12,691 bases of DNA, taken from assembly GCA_028280145.1 (NCBI GenBank), contig JANQMM010000049.1, forward strand, positions 1 to 12,691, read 5' to 3'. A model generated the notes under the pieces. The model was not told the origin of the DNA. It did not search any database and saw only the letters and a list, made by a program, of their open reading frames with translations. Position 1 is the stretch's first letter; the number at the start of each line of letters is the position of its first letter. Origin of the DNA: Minisyncoccota bacterium. Its GTDB lineage: Bacteria; Patescibacteriota; Minisyncoccia; Phycocordibacterales; JACZSL01. Positions 6,472 to 12,691 of the stretch are shown in pieces. The position numbers and the translations under genes were made by a program.

Positions 6472-6533
6472 GGCCTAGATACGTTCTAGGCCATAACAGC
6501 AATATCGTCGTTGGCCTAGAACGTATCTAGGCC
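6472..6533. repeat. Nested perfect palindrome between recJ and the HIT gene
   Basis: Two 21-bp arms (6472-6492 and 6513-6533) are perfect reverse complements around a 20-bp spacer. Each arm is itself a hairpin: GGCCTAGA and TCTAGGCC around a 5-nt centre. The element therefore contains four copies of one 8-mer and four CTAG sites in 62 bp. It can fold as one long hairpin or as two small ones. It lies upstream of both divergent starts, so it is not a terminator of either. Its layout resembles a pair of inverted REP elements; no transposase is nearby. Confidence 0.85.
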
Positions 6534-6600
6534 AGTGGGGTTGTTTGTCTTTTTGTTCTTTTTTCTATTCTCTATTCTTTATTCTTCTTACAATATTATC

Positions 6601-6606
6601 TATACT
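6601..6606 (+). promoter_or_regulatory. -10 element of the HIT gene, leaderless type
   Basis: TATACT ends 7 nt before ATG 6614, the same spacing as in rnhA and recJ. No convincing -35 is visible; the upstream 55 bp is a pyrimidine-rich tract of repeated TTCTATTC-like units. Confidence 0.55.
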
Positions 6607-6613
6607 TACTTTC

Positions 6614-7024
6614 ATGAATGACTGTTTGTTTTGCAAAATCGTCGCAGGAGACATTCCAAGCACAAAGATCTATGAGAACGACCATGTTCTGGCATTTTTG
6701 GATATACATCCGGTAAATCACGGGCACACACTGGTCATTCCAAAAGAACATTTTGAGGACATATACCAAATTCCAAACGAAACATTGGAAAAGGTAACGC
6801 CTGTACTCAAGAAAATGGCTGTAGCTGTAAAAAGAGCAGTGCACGCAGAAGGAATCAATCTGGTTCAGAATAACGAGAAGCCTGCGGGACAAGAGGTCCC
6901 TCACTTTCATGTTCACATTATTCCCAGATACAACAAAGACACGTATCCATCATGGGAACACGGATCATACAAAGACAACGAACAACAAGAAGTGGCAGAA
7001 AAGATTAAAAACGCTCTCGATTGA
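6614..7024 (+). CDS. HIT-family (HINT-like) nucleotide hydrolase
   Basis: The 136-aa product is a histidine-triad protein; family members hydrolyse nucleoside phosphoramidates or AMP conjugates. It begins with the HINT-type opening CLFCKIVAGDIPS (Cys4 and Cys7, often part of a zinc site). It continues with VLAFLDIHPVNHGHTLVIPKEH (residues 25-46, seen here in overlapping parts) and carries the catalytic triad HFHVHIIPR with His97, His99 and His101. Length is typical of bacterial HinT-like proteins. ATG 6614 is chosen over an ATG at 6545 because the extra 23 residues translate a pyrimidine-rich tract and the promoter. The gene is divergent from recJ and convergent with the pgk unit; no terminator is visible in the short gap after it. 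Confidence 0.94.
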   Translation: MNDCLFCKIVAGDIPSTKIYENDHVLAFLDIHPVNHGHTLVIPKEHFEDIYQIPNETLEKVTPVLKKMAVAVKRAVHAEGINLVQNNEKPAGQEVPHFHVHIIPRYNKDTYPSWEHGSYKDNEQQEVAEKIKNALD

Positions 7025-7032
7025 GAAACGTT

Positions 7033-7116
7033 TTACACTACATACTGAAGTACCACGAACGTACCGACCACAATGAGAAGCGTTAGAACAAACCCTGCAA
7101 TGACCCACCTATTCAT
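7033..7116 (-). CDS. Possible 27-aa single-span membrane peptide overlapping the pgk stop
   Basis: An ATG at 7116 overlaps the end of pgk (its first bases lie within the last pgk codons and stop), and the frame runs 27 codons to a TAA. After a short MNRW start it is one continuous hydrophobic stretch of Val, Leu, Ile, Gly and Phe, as in a membrane helix. AGGAG lies very close upstream, too near for an ideal ribosome site, but overlap with the pgk stop allows translational coupling. Nothing is known of its role. It fills the only space between pgk and the convergent HIT gene. A chance open frame cannot be excluded. Confidence 0.4.
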   Translation of the reverse strand: MNRWVIAGFVLTLLIVVGTFVVLQYVV

Positions 7117-8260
7117 GACTCCTCTCTGTGGAGCGCTCAAGAGCTTCAATGCCGGGAATATTTCCCTTGAGAAGAAATTCGAGCATTGAGCCACCAGCAG
7201 TTGAACAAAATGAAAATTGTTTATCATAACCAAACTTAGTGATCAAACTCATTGTATCTCCCCCACCAACCACGCTGTCGGGTTTTGTGCGAGAAATAAG
7301 TTCCACCAAGTTTTTTGTCCCTTCAATAAAGCCAAGCTGGTAATCGCCAAGCGGCCCATTCCACAAAATGAACTTGGCTTGTTTTATAATCGGCTCAAGC
7401 ATGTTCATGGTTACCGGTCCTGCATCATTGATCATGTCTCCATCTTCAACATCTTCAATCTTCTTTACTACCTTTTCCCCTTCAAGCGTCAGAACAACTA
7501 CATCACTTGGAAGTAACATCTTGGGGTGATCAAGTAAATGTTTTACGTTCACCGGTGGATCAGAGACAAGTGAGCGGCCAACATTGTGCCCGTCTGCAAG
7601 AAAGAAATCATTTGCAAGTGCTCCTGCAACAAACACATGGTCATAAATGGTAAGAAACTTCTCTACAAGCGGCTGTTTCGTTGCAAACTTTGCGCCACCA
7701 AGAATAAAAAGTGCCGGGTGTTCAGGATTACGTGCATATTGTAGCTCTTCATATTCACTTTGAAACAACAGCCCGGCATACGCCGGAATAAAAAATGGAA
7801 TGCCAGTAATTGATGCGTGCTCTCTATGGGAGACGGAAAACGCATCGTTTACGAATAGATCAGCGAGACTTGCAAGTTCCTCGGCAAATTGCAGATCGTT
7901 TGCGGTCTCTCCGTCACAACGTCGAAGATTTTCAAGCAAAAGAACGTCGCCATCGCGGAGATTCCCTACGAGATTTGCGACATCCGGACCTGCAACACCG
8001 TGAGCAAATTGTATGTCACGAATATGCTTTTGCAGATGATGGAAGATCGGCCCAAGTGACATGTGTGCATCACGTCCTAAATGGCCACAAATAATGACAC
8101 GCGCCCCTTTATCTTGCAGATATTCTATGGTCGGAAGTGCTTTTTTAAGACGAAAATCATCAAGCAGAATACCTTCTTTGCTGAAGGGCACATTAAGTGA
8201 GGCACGAACGAGGACACGCTTTCCTTTGAGATCCTTTACATCTTTAATGTTTCGAAACAT
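7109..8260 (-). CDS. pgk: Phosphoglycerate kinase
   Basis: The 383-aa product is a two-domain phosphoglycerate kinase, which makes ATP from 1,3-bisphosphoglycerate in glycolysis. N-domain landmarks are RASLNVP at 19-25, ALPTIEYL at 41-48, GHLGR at 59-63, LLENLR near 108 and FVNDAFSVSHREHAS at 136-150. C-domain landmarks are LGGAKFATK at 187-195, LWNGPLG near 300, VGGGDT and STAGGSMLEFLL. Several positions differ from the usual consensus: RVDFNVP has become RASLNVP, losing the Asp that contacts 3-phosphoglycerate; WNGPMGVFE ends in Gln instead of Glu; STGGGA has become STAGGS. All motifs are still in order and length is near normal, so I read it as a divergent but active enzyme. It begins 1 nt after the tpiA stop without a Shine-Dalgarno site, indicating coupled translation. 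Confidence 0.95.
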   Translation of the reverse strand: MFRNIKDVKDLKGKRVLVRASLNVPFSKEGILLDDFRLKKALPTIEYLQDKGARVIICGHLGRDAHMSLGPIFHHLQKHIRDIQFAHGVAGPDVANLVGNLRDGDVLLLENLRRCDGETANDLQFAEELASLADLFVNDAFSVSHREHASITGIPFFIPAYAGLLFQSEYEELQYARNPEHPALFILGGAKFATKQPLVEKFLTIYDHVFVAGALANDFFLADGHNVGRSLVSDPPVNVKHLLDHPKMLLPSDVVVLTLEGEKVVKKIEDVEDGDMINDAGPVTMNMLEPIIKQAKFILWNGPLGDYQLGFIEGTKNLVELISRTKPDSVVGGGDTMSLITKFGYDKQFSFCSTAGGSMLEFLLKGNIPGIEALERSTERSHE

Positions 8261-8261
8261 A

Positions 8262-9032
8262 TCAGATGTTATGTGCTGTTTCCAGAATACTTATAAACTG
8301 TCCCGCATCCAAACTCGCACCACCTACAAGAAAACCTGACACTTCACCTTCTTCGAGCAACTCTCTTGCATTCATCGGTTTTACTGAACCACCATAAAGG
8401 ATAGTGACGCTCATGCCAACTTTCTTCGAAAACGTTTCCAACAACACCCTTCTTATGAAGAGACTCGTTTCATGAAGTTTTTGTGGAGTGATAGCGTCTT
8501 TTCCCGTCTTGCCGATCGCCCAGATCGGTTCATATGCGATCACCACCTGCAAGACATCTTTTTCTTTTACTCCCTTGAGTGCTTTTGCAATCTGATTCCG
8601 TAAATGTGAAAGATATTTTCCGTGACTGTCCCGTTCACTCTCACCAATGCAAACAACTGGTGTTAATTTGTGTTCAAGTGCTATTTTTATCTTTTTATTG
8701 ACTGACTCATCCCTCTCTCCCGCTGCCCGCCTCTCTGAGTGACCAATAATGACATAATCGCAACCGATACTGTAGAGTTGTGCGGCACTGATCTCTCCCG
8801 TATGTGCTCCTGACTTTTCAAAAGAAACATCTTGTCCGCCAAAATATATGCTACTGCCACTATAGCCGGCGGATAATTTATCAATGAACACAAAGGGTGG
8901 ACACACGACTGTTGTTACGTTTGTAAATGTATGTGCTTTTTTTGCAATCCCTTTGAAAATCTCGCTTGCATCCGTGTGCGTCGAAGGATTTTGTTTCCAG
9001 TTCCCGATGACCAACTTCTTTACCTTTTTCAT
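8262..9032 (-). CDS. tpiA: Triosephosphate isomerase
   Basis: The 256-aa product interconverts dihydroxyacetone phosphate and glyceraldehyde 3-phosphate. Lys13 in GNWKQN, His98 in IGHSERR and Glu168 in AYEPIWAIG are the catalytic residues; the flexible loop 6 follows Glu168 (PIWAIGKTG). The phosphate-binding motifs LYGGSVKPMN and FLVGGASL are near the C-terminus. Length matches the family. It is the first gene of a two-gene glycolytic operon; its TGA stop is 1 nt from the pgk ATG. ATG 9032 has no Shine-Dalgarno site, and a TACAAT hexamer with an upstream TGC (extended -10) ends only 6 nt before it, suggesting a leaderless mRNA. Confidence 0.97.
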   Translation of the reverse strand: MKKVKKLVIGNWKQNPSTHTDASEIFKGIAKKAHTFTNVTTVVCPPFVFIDKLSAGYSGSSIYFGGQDVSFEKSGAHTGEISAAQLYSIGCDYVIIGHSERRAAGERDESVNKKIKIALEHKLTPVVCIGESERDSHGKYLSHLRNQIAKALKGVKEKDVLQVVIAYEPIWAIGKTGKDAITPQKLHETSLFIRRVLLETFSKKVGMSVTILYGGSVKPMNARELLEEGEVSGFLVGGASLDAGQFISILETAHNI

Positions 9033-9038
9033 GAGGTA

Positions 9039-9047
9039 ATTGTAGCA
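9039..9047 (-). promoter_or_regulatory. Extended -10 promoter of tpiA-pgk, leaderless type
   Basis: On the minus strand TGC-TACAAT ends 6 nt before ATG 9032. The TGN before the hexamer is the extended -10 form, which can act without a good -35; none is evident here. Confidence 0.5.
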
Positions 9048-9082
9048 AGTTTTAAGCCTAGAAGTGGAGTGTAATGTGAACT

Positions 9083-9102
9083 AAAAAAGCGTCCCTCGAC
9101 GC
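9083..9102 (-). terminator. Terminator of the pilin operon
   Basis: On the minus strand GCGTC and GACGC pair around a 4-nt loop, followed by six T (9083-9088). It begins about 8 nt after the stop of the PilX-like gene. A-rich bases on the other side can extend the stem past one bulge. Confidence 0.8.
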
Positions 9103-9110
9103 CTTTTTAT

Positions 9111-10559
9111 TTATTCCACCTCTAACCACTCAATGAATCTGAAATCATCACTCACATAAGGGGTCAGTGGAGGAGGAGATGTCGCCAAATCACGGTCATA
9201 CGTATTGACCCGACTAGCGTACCCGGAACAATACGTGCCCCCACAAGTCCACCTTGTTCCTACTCGTCCATTCGAGACGATGCTTCCGTTGATGGTCAAG
9301 TTATCTTGTTGTACGTATGAATTATACATACTTGGCACATCCCTACTTCCACTTGTTGTATAGTAATTTCTCCCAAAGTTACCATTTTGTGCGATAAAAA
9401 TGCCGTTCACTTCCATATTGTTGGGTGAGAGAAGCGGCACGTACACAGAGCGCTCGCCAATAGCAGTCAGGCCATCTGTGCCATCGTATGTCGTATAGGT
9501 GATATTGTCGTGCAGAATCAGATCTGTTTCAACTCCGGGTGTTATGACATTTGCAGATGCAATTGTTACCTTGCCGCTTATCACCCCTTCTATCCATACT
9601 TTTCCTTCAGCAAAAATAAGCCCGCAATCAGCCGGAATGACAAAATTGCCAAGAAAAACTTCGGTATCAATGATGTCATAATCACGTTCCCAATCACCAC
9701 TTGAGCTATGATACCCCCACACCCAGTCCGTGTCTGTTACGTGATATACATTCACACTGCCATCTCCCTGGAAATCGAAACGATACCCGACTTCATCAGT
9801 ATCCCCGGCAACAACACCAAAATATAATCCATCACTTTGTGCCAGTGCCTTTATATTGATCAGATCAATAGTAAGCCCCACAAAATCAATCGGTGGTGCC
9901 GGAAAACTCCAAAGAGTTGAGTTGGGGCCGGTTCCATACACGCCATCAACTGTTTGATTCGGACTACAACCAAATGATGATGTGCACAGCCAGTCCGTCT
10001 GGCCGCTTGTGACAAGTGAATTATTGGTTCCATCCATTCGAATACCGCCGTTTGAGTGATAAGGGCCGGTAATATTCCTGTCGGAACCTGCCCACACATT
10101 ACTATTTAGAATATATGCATATTCAGCAACACTGGGACGCGCATATTTTCCATAGACCGTTCTCTGTTTGCTCGTTCCCGGATTTGAAGCATCAATACCA
10201 GTCGAGACAATCTCCACCGCGTGCACAACCCCGCACTGGGATTCGCCCGAAATATCAAGTGAAAACTGACCGATCACCCCACCTTCAGGATCACTGTAAT
10301 CATGCACATAAGGGCCCGGGCCACCGGTGCCGTCCTGCAGATCATCAGGAAAATGTGCAAGACGCCATTTATAGTAATCGAGTCCCGCCTCGGCTATCTG
10401 CAGTGCAAGTTCTCGACTTTCCCGGGAATCTTGTTCGCTTTTTTGTACCAGTACAGAACTTGCAAGAAATGCGGTCAATCCCCCAAAGATCGCAATGAAA
10501 AAGAATGCGAGAAAGATCATATACCCACCCTTTTTTCCCTTTTGTAAGCAAACCAACAT
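9111..10559 (-). CDS. PilX-like pilus-assembly / minor-pilin-like surface protein
   Basis: The 482-aa product has a basic start (QKGKKGG) and one hydrophobic helix at about residues 13-37. A helical stretch follows containing RELALQIAEAGLDYYKWRL (42-64), which matches the PilX N-terminal domain style. It lacks Glu at position 5 of the mature protein, as PilX-type proteins often do. Cleavage would fall after Gly11 or Gly12. The rest is a large extracytoplasmic region rich in Gly, Ser, Thr, Asn, Tyr and Asp with at least seven cysteines. A beta-helix-like stretch (GKVWIEGVISGKVTIASANV near 320) is followed by NGIFIAQNG and INGSIVSNG turns, as in large pilus-associated proteins. It is the last gene of a three-gene operon, 15 nt after the PilW-like gene, and is followed by a terminator. 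It may sit at a pilus tip or prime assembly; this is inferred. Confidence 0.75.
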   Translation of the reverse strand: MLVCLQKGKKGGYMIFLAFFFIAIFGGLTAFLASSVLVQKSEQDSRESRELALQIAEAGLDYYKWRLAHFPDDLQDGTGGPGPYVHDYSDPEGGVIGQFSLDISGESQCGVVHAVEIVSTGIDASNPGTSKQRTVYGKYARPSVAEYAYILNSNVWAGSDRNITGPYHSNGGIRMDGTNNSLVTSGQTDWLCTSSFGCSPNQTVDGVYGTGPNSTLWSFPAPPIDFVGLTIDLINIKALAQSDGLYFGVVAGDTDEVGYRFDFQGDGSVNVYHVTDTDWVWGYHSSSGDWERDYDIIDTEVFLGNFVIPADCGLIFAEGKVWIEGVISGKVTIASANVITPGVETDLILHDNITYTTYDGTDGLTAIGERSVYVPLLSPNNMEVNGIFIAQNGNFGRNYYTTSGSRDVPSMYNSYVQQDNLTINGSIVSNGRVGTRWTCGGTYCSGYASRVNTYDRDLATSPPPLTPYVSDDFRFIEWLEVE

Positions 10560-10574
10560 GTCTTTAATACTACA

Positions 10575-11180
10575 CTACAAATTTGTTTTTAGGTTGCGCA
10601 ATGTGGCACTTGAACGCAGGGTAAATTCGTTCGGTGCACGTGCAGGATTAATATTTACGATCACTGTCACTTCAACAAAAGCGACATCTGTAACACTGGT
10701 AAATCCTCCAAGTTCGACCCCCGTATCGTCAAAATAGCGAAACACGGGGACATCTTGCTCCCAATTTCGAATGTCATCAGAAACAACCTGTATTATTTCG
10801 TTTGCAGGGTCGTACACAGGGGTACCCGAGGTCGCGTTCGTTGTTCCCTTCAGAAGGCTCGTGCCATCAATATAATATCTGGTAAGCTCAACGCTATCAT
10901 CTCGATCAATGTCGCTGTAGAAAGTAAACGAGCTAGTGGCGATGGCAACAACGGGATACGACCCCTCGTCCGAATAGATTGCTTCTCGAATGTCACGAAC
11001 AAGAATTTCCATTGAACGACCCGCATTTGCGACGGCAAAACTTTGCTCGATCGCAAATGCATTGCCCCGATAAAACGCAATGATCGCTGATGTTACCGAA
11101 ACAAGTGTCAGTGTAAAAATACCGATCGCCACCATTACTTCTATGAACGTGAATCCCTTTTTTCTTTGTTTCTGCATCAT
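10575..11180 (-). CDS. Prepilin-type minor pilin, PilW/PulJ-like
   Basis: The 201-aa product begins with a textbook type IV prepilin leader: basic MMQKQRKKG, then FTFIEVMVAIGIF. Cleavage by prepilin peptidase falls between Gly9 and Phe10, Glu14 is the +5 glutamate, and Phe10 would be methylated. A long hydrophobic helix reaches to about residue 33, and its helical continuation includes AGRSMEILVRDIREAIYS. The globular part (about 80-195) is strand-rich, with TSSFTFYSDIDRDD and LTRYYIDGTSLLKG, as in PilW/PulJ-type minor pilins. The ATG is 4 nt after the stop of the upstream gene and has no Shine-Dalgarno site, indicating coupling. It would act in or near the pilus or pseudopilus at the membrane. 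Whether it serves adhesion, secretion or DNA uptake cannot be told from this gene alone. Confidence 0.9.
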   Translation of the reverse strand: MMQKQRKKGFTFIEVMVAIGIFTLTLVSVTSAIIAFYRGNAFAIEQSFAVANAGRSMEILVRDIREAIYSDEGSYPVVAIATSSFTFYSDIDRDDSVELTRYYIDGTSLLKGTTNATSGTPVYDPANEIIQVVSDDIRNWEQDVPVFRYFDDTGVELGGFTSVTDVAFVEVTVIVNINPARAPNEFTLRSSATLRNLKTNL

Positions 11181-11184
11181 GACT

Positions 11185-12691
11185 CTACGGGAATAATGTT
11201 ACGTTATGTGTCGAAACACCGGTCACTTCTACGTCTGTTTGACTATCAGGCAAGAAAGAACCGTGTGTTACCTCAACGATATACGCATCTGCACCACTGA
11301 TAGTTCCCTCGGGAACATTTTCAAAAAAGACCTGACCGCACCCGCCGGTCGTCTCGGTGATATCAATGCCCGCCGTTCGATATAATCGGACGTCTGCTCC
11401 GGGTAAAAGCGCACCTGTGTCATCACGTACGCTTACCAGAAGCGTATGTGCCGTATCAGGAACCAGTATGAGCTTTGTCGTTATGTCGGCGTTTGGAAGA
11501 ATTGAAAGTGGTTGCGGCTCACACGCTTCACTTATATCGTAACCGGTTGCGCCGTCATCAACCGTCACGTTATAGATATCCCATTCGAGTGTTGTGGTTG
11601 AATAGGTACCATTTGCATCAGTGGTATTATTTTCATTAACCTTATATACCGGATCGGAGCTGGCATCCGTACCAATCGTTTTGCTCCCTCGTAAGTTAAA
11701 TGGAATGTTTGGAAGCGGGATCGGGCCCTCCGCGTACTCAATAGTCCAATCTTGTATGCTCGGTGTCGATGAGGCATCGTCTGTTTTAAGTTCCATCTCA
11801 ACAACAAGCTCATCATACGTTGTGGTTGAAAGACCACTTAGGTCTATAGGAGAACTGACAAAACCCGCGGCATTTCCCGGAAGATCAATGTCGGGAATAA
11901 TGGTCGGATCAACTCCTCCATCATCATGATAAAAACGAAAACGTGAATCGGTCGAGGCTGGTACTGTATTGTTAAAACGCATTTCAACCCAACTTTCCAG
12001 ATACAACGAAGACACTTCGGTCATTTGTGCCGTACCAGTCGCTAAACTATATCCGCTTCCCGGATCCACGAGTCGCATCTCTCCTCCGGAGACGACGATA
12101 TTGACAGTTGAGGAAGCAACATACACTCCGGTAGAAAAAATATCAACAAATGTTGTGGTTGCTATCGGCTCATACGTTTCCACTGTTTTAGTACTTAGTT
12201 GGTCGATAGAAAAACTAATAGTAGTGGTATCTCCATCTATGACCGAAAGATGGGCAGGATTCGGGTTTGGCAAACTTGGAGTGGCATCGTATGTTTTTGC
12301 TTTGTTGTATCCTGCTTTTGAAACAGTTACCTCGTATTCGCTCGACTCGGGGGCGCCCGGAAATGACACGATACCGGATGTGTTTGAGAAGGAAGTCACA
12401 TCAATCACGGGCGTGGTTGTGTTGTTCACGATGCGCACTTCAGCGTTAATAACCGGTGCTCCGAGAGCGTCGAATGTATTTATGGTCAATGTTCCACCAC
12501 TATCGAGTGTTTCTATTCCCACCGGCACGATATTTGATACCAATGAATACGACTTTGTCGAACCGCGAACATCCCACGTCACCTCAACTTTCACCACCTT
12601 ATAATCGGCAGGGATAGAGTTTGCATCCGCCCCTCCCAGACCATCAGCGTCGTCATCAACATACTGGATAAAAGTACGCACGTTATATTCC
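11185..12691 (-). CDS. Large pilus-associated surface protein with carboxypeptidase-regulatory-like repeats (5' end outside window)
   Basis: The frame is open to the right edge (501 visible residues), so the N-terminus, probably a prepilin leader, is missing; the GTG at 12681 is not the true start. The first visible part (VRTFIQYVDDDADG and DYKVVKVEVTW) resembles the end of a pilin head domain. It is followed by beta-sandwich modules of the CarboxypepD_reg/CnaB kind: one from about residue 65 (VINAEVRIVNN, SGIVSFPGAP, YEVTVSKAGY), a degenerate one around PFNLRGSKTIG, and a clear one near the C-terminus (LLPGADVRLYR, GCGQVFFENVPEG, YIVEVTHGSF). A jelly-roll-like section lies between them (SLYLESWVEMRF, DELVVEMELKTDD). 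It is very rich in Thr, Ser, Val and Asp. It is the first visible gene of the pilin operon, 4 nt before the PilW-like gene. A role as cell-surface or tip adhesin is inference. Confidence 0.8.
   Translation of the reverse strand, partial: EYNVRTFIQYVDDDADGLGGADANSIPADYKVVKVEVTWDVRGSTKSYSLVSNIVPVGIETLDSGGTLTINTFDALGAPVINAEVRIVNNTTTPVIDVTSFSNTSGIVSFPGAPESSEYEVTVSKAGYNKAKTYDATPSLPNPNPAHLSVIDGDTTTISFSIDQLSTKTVETYEPIATTTFVDIFSTGVYVASSTVNIVVSGGEMRLVDPGSGYSLATGTAQMTEVSSLYLESWVEMRFNNTVPASTDSRFRFYHDDGGVDPTIIPDIDLPGNAAGFVSSPIDLSGLSTTTYDELVVEMELKTDDASSTPSIQDWTIEYAEGPIPLPNIPFNLRGSKTIGTDASSDPVYKVNENNTTDANGTYSTTTLEWDIYNVTVDDGATGYDISEACEPQPLSILPNADITTKLILVPDTAHTLLVSVRDDTGALLPGADVRLYRTAGIDITETTGGCGQVFFENVPEGTISGADAYIVEVTHGSFLPDSQTDVEVTGVSTHNVTLFP

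Noticed and set aside
6472..6533. Inverted repeat as the ends of an insertion sequence or as a CRISPR or integron attC unit
   Set aside because: Only 20 bp lie between the arms, no transposase or integrase is present, there is no repeat-spacer series, and integron core-site motifs are absent.
6545..6613. N-terminal extension of the HIT protein that looks like a signal peptide
   Set aside because: The hydrophobic residues come from a T/C-rich tract, the TATACT promoter lies inside it, and HINT proteins begin just before CxFCKI.
310..9032. Use of TGA as a glycine codon (genetic code 25)
   Set aside because: TGA closes SOD, comEC, recJ, HIT and tpiA at their expected lengths, so standard stops apply.
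11969..12604. Plus-strand 211-codon frame opposite the large surface protein
   Set aside because: Its Ser/Thr/Val-rich low-complexity sequence is the expected antisense shadow of a Thr/Ser/Asp-rich repeat protein; it has no start signals and no motif.

Overview
The window looks like chromosomal DNA from a member of the Candidate Phyla Radiation / Patescibacteria, most likely a Parcubacteria-type lineage. This is inferred from gene content and protein style, not from a marker gene. The evidence is a ComEC channel and a ComEC-type metallo-beta-lactamase protein encoded as separate genes, a compact RNase HI, a divergent phosphoglycerate kinase, very short intergenic spaces, almost no Shine-Dalgarno sites on housekeeping genes, and an operon of pilin-like surface proteins. 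TGA ends several clear genes (SOD, comEC, recJ, HIT, tpiA), which argues against the TGA=Gly code of Gracilibacteria/Absconditabacteria.

Left region (1-4144). A truncated minus-strand gene for a membrane-anchored ComEC-type metallo-beta-lactamase protein runs off the left edge. It is divergent from a plus-strand Fe/Mn superoxide dismutase gene, and a 20-bp palindrome lies between them. A strong hairpin separates SOD from a convergent minus-strand operon that reads, in transcription order, rnhA, comEC, then a 403-codon gene of unknown function.

Middle region (4184-9044). An orphan 134-aa gene has its own promoter, Shine-Dalgarno site and terminator, and follows recJ. recJ is divergent from a HIT-family hydrolase gene. 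Their 227-bp intergenic space holds a perfect 21-bp inverted repeat whose arms are themselves palindromes, flanked by a G-free tract and a pyrimidine-rich tract. A glycolytic pair follows on the minus strand (tpiA then pgk, 1-nt gap), with a possible 27-aa membrane peptide overlapping the pgk stop.

Right region (9083-12691). Three tightly packed minus-strand genes encode pilus-type surface proteins: a large repeat-bearing protein (5' end outside the window), a PilW/PulJ-like minor pilin and a PilX-like protein. A terminator closes the operon. With comEC and the ComEC-type hydrolase, the window therefore carries pieces of both a type IV pilus and a DNA-uptake channel; a joint role in natural transformation is inference.

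Four genes (rnhA, recJ, the HIT gene and tpiA) have a -10-like hexamer ending only 6 or 7 nt before the start codon, which suggests leaderless mRNAs. I found no tRNA, rRNA, CRISPR array, transposase or integrase. The most unusual items are the nested palindrome, the repeated leaderless promoter layout, the two orphan genes, and the separation of comEC from its hydrolase gene by a SOD gene and an orphan gene.
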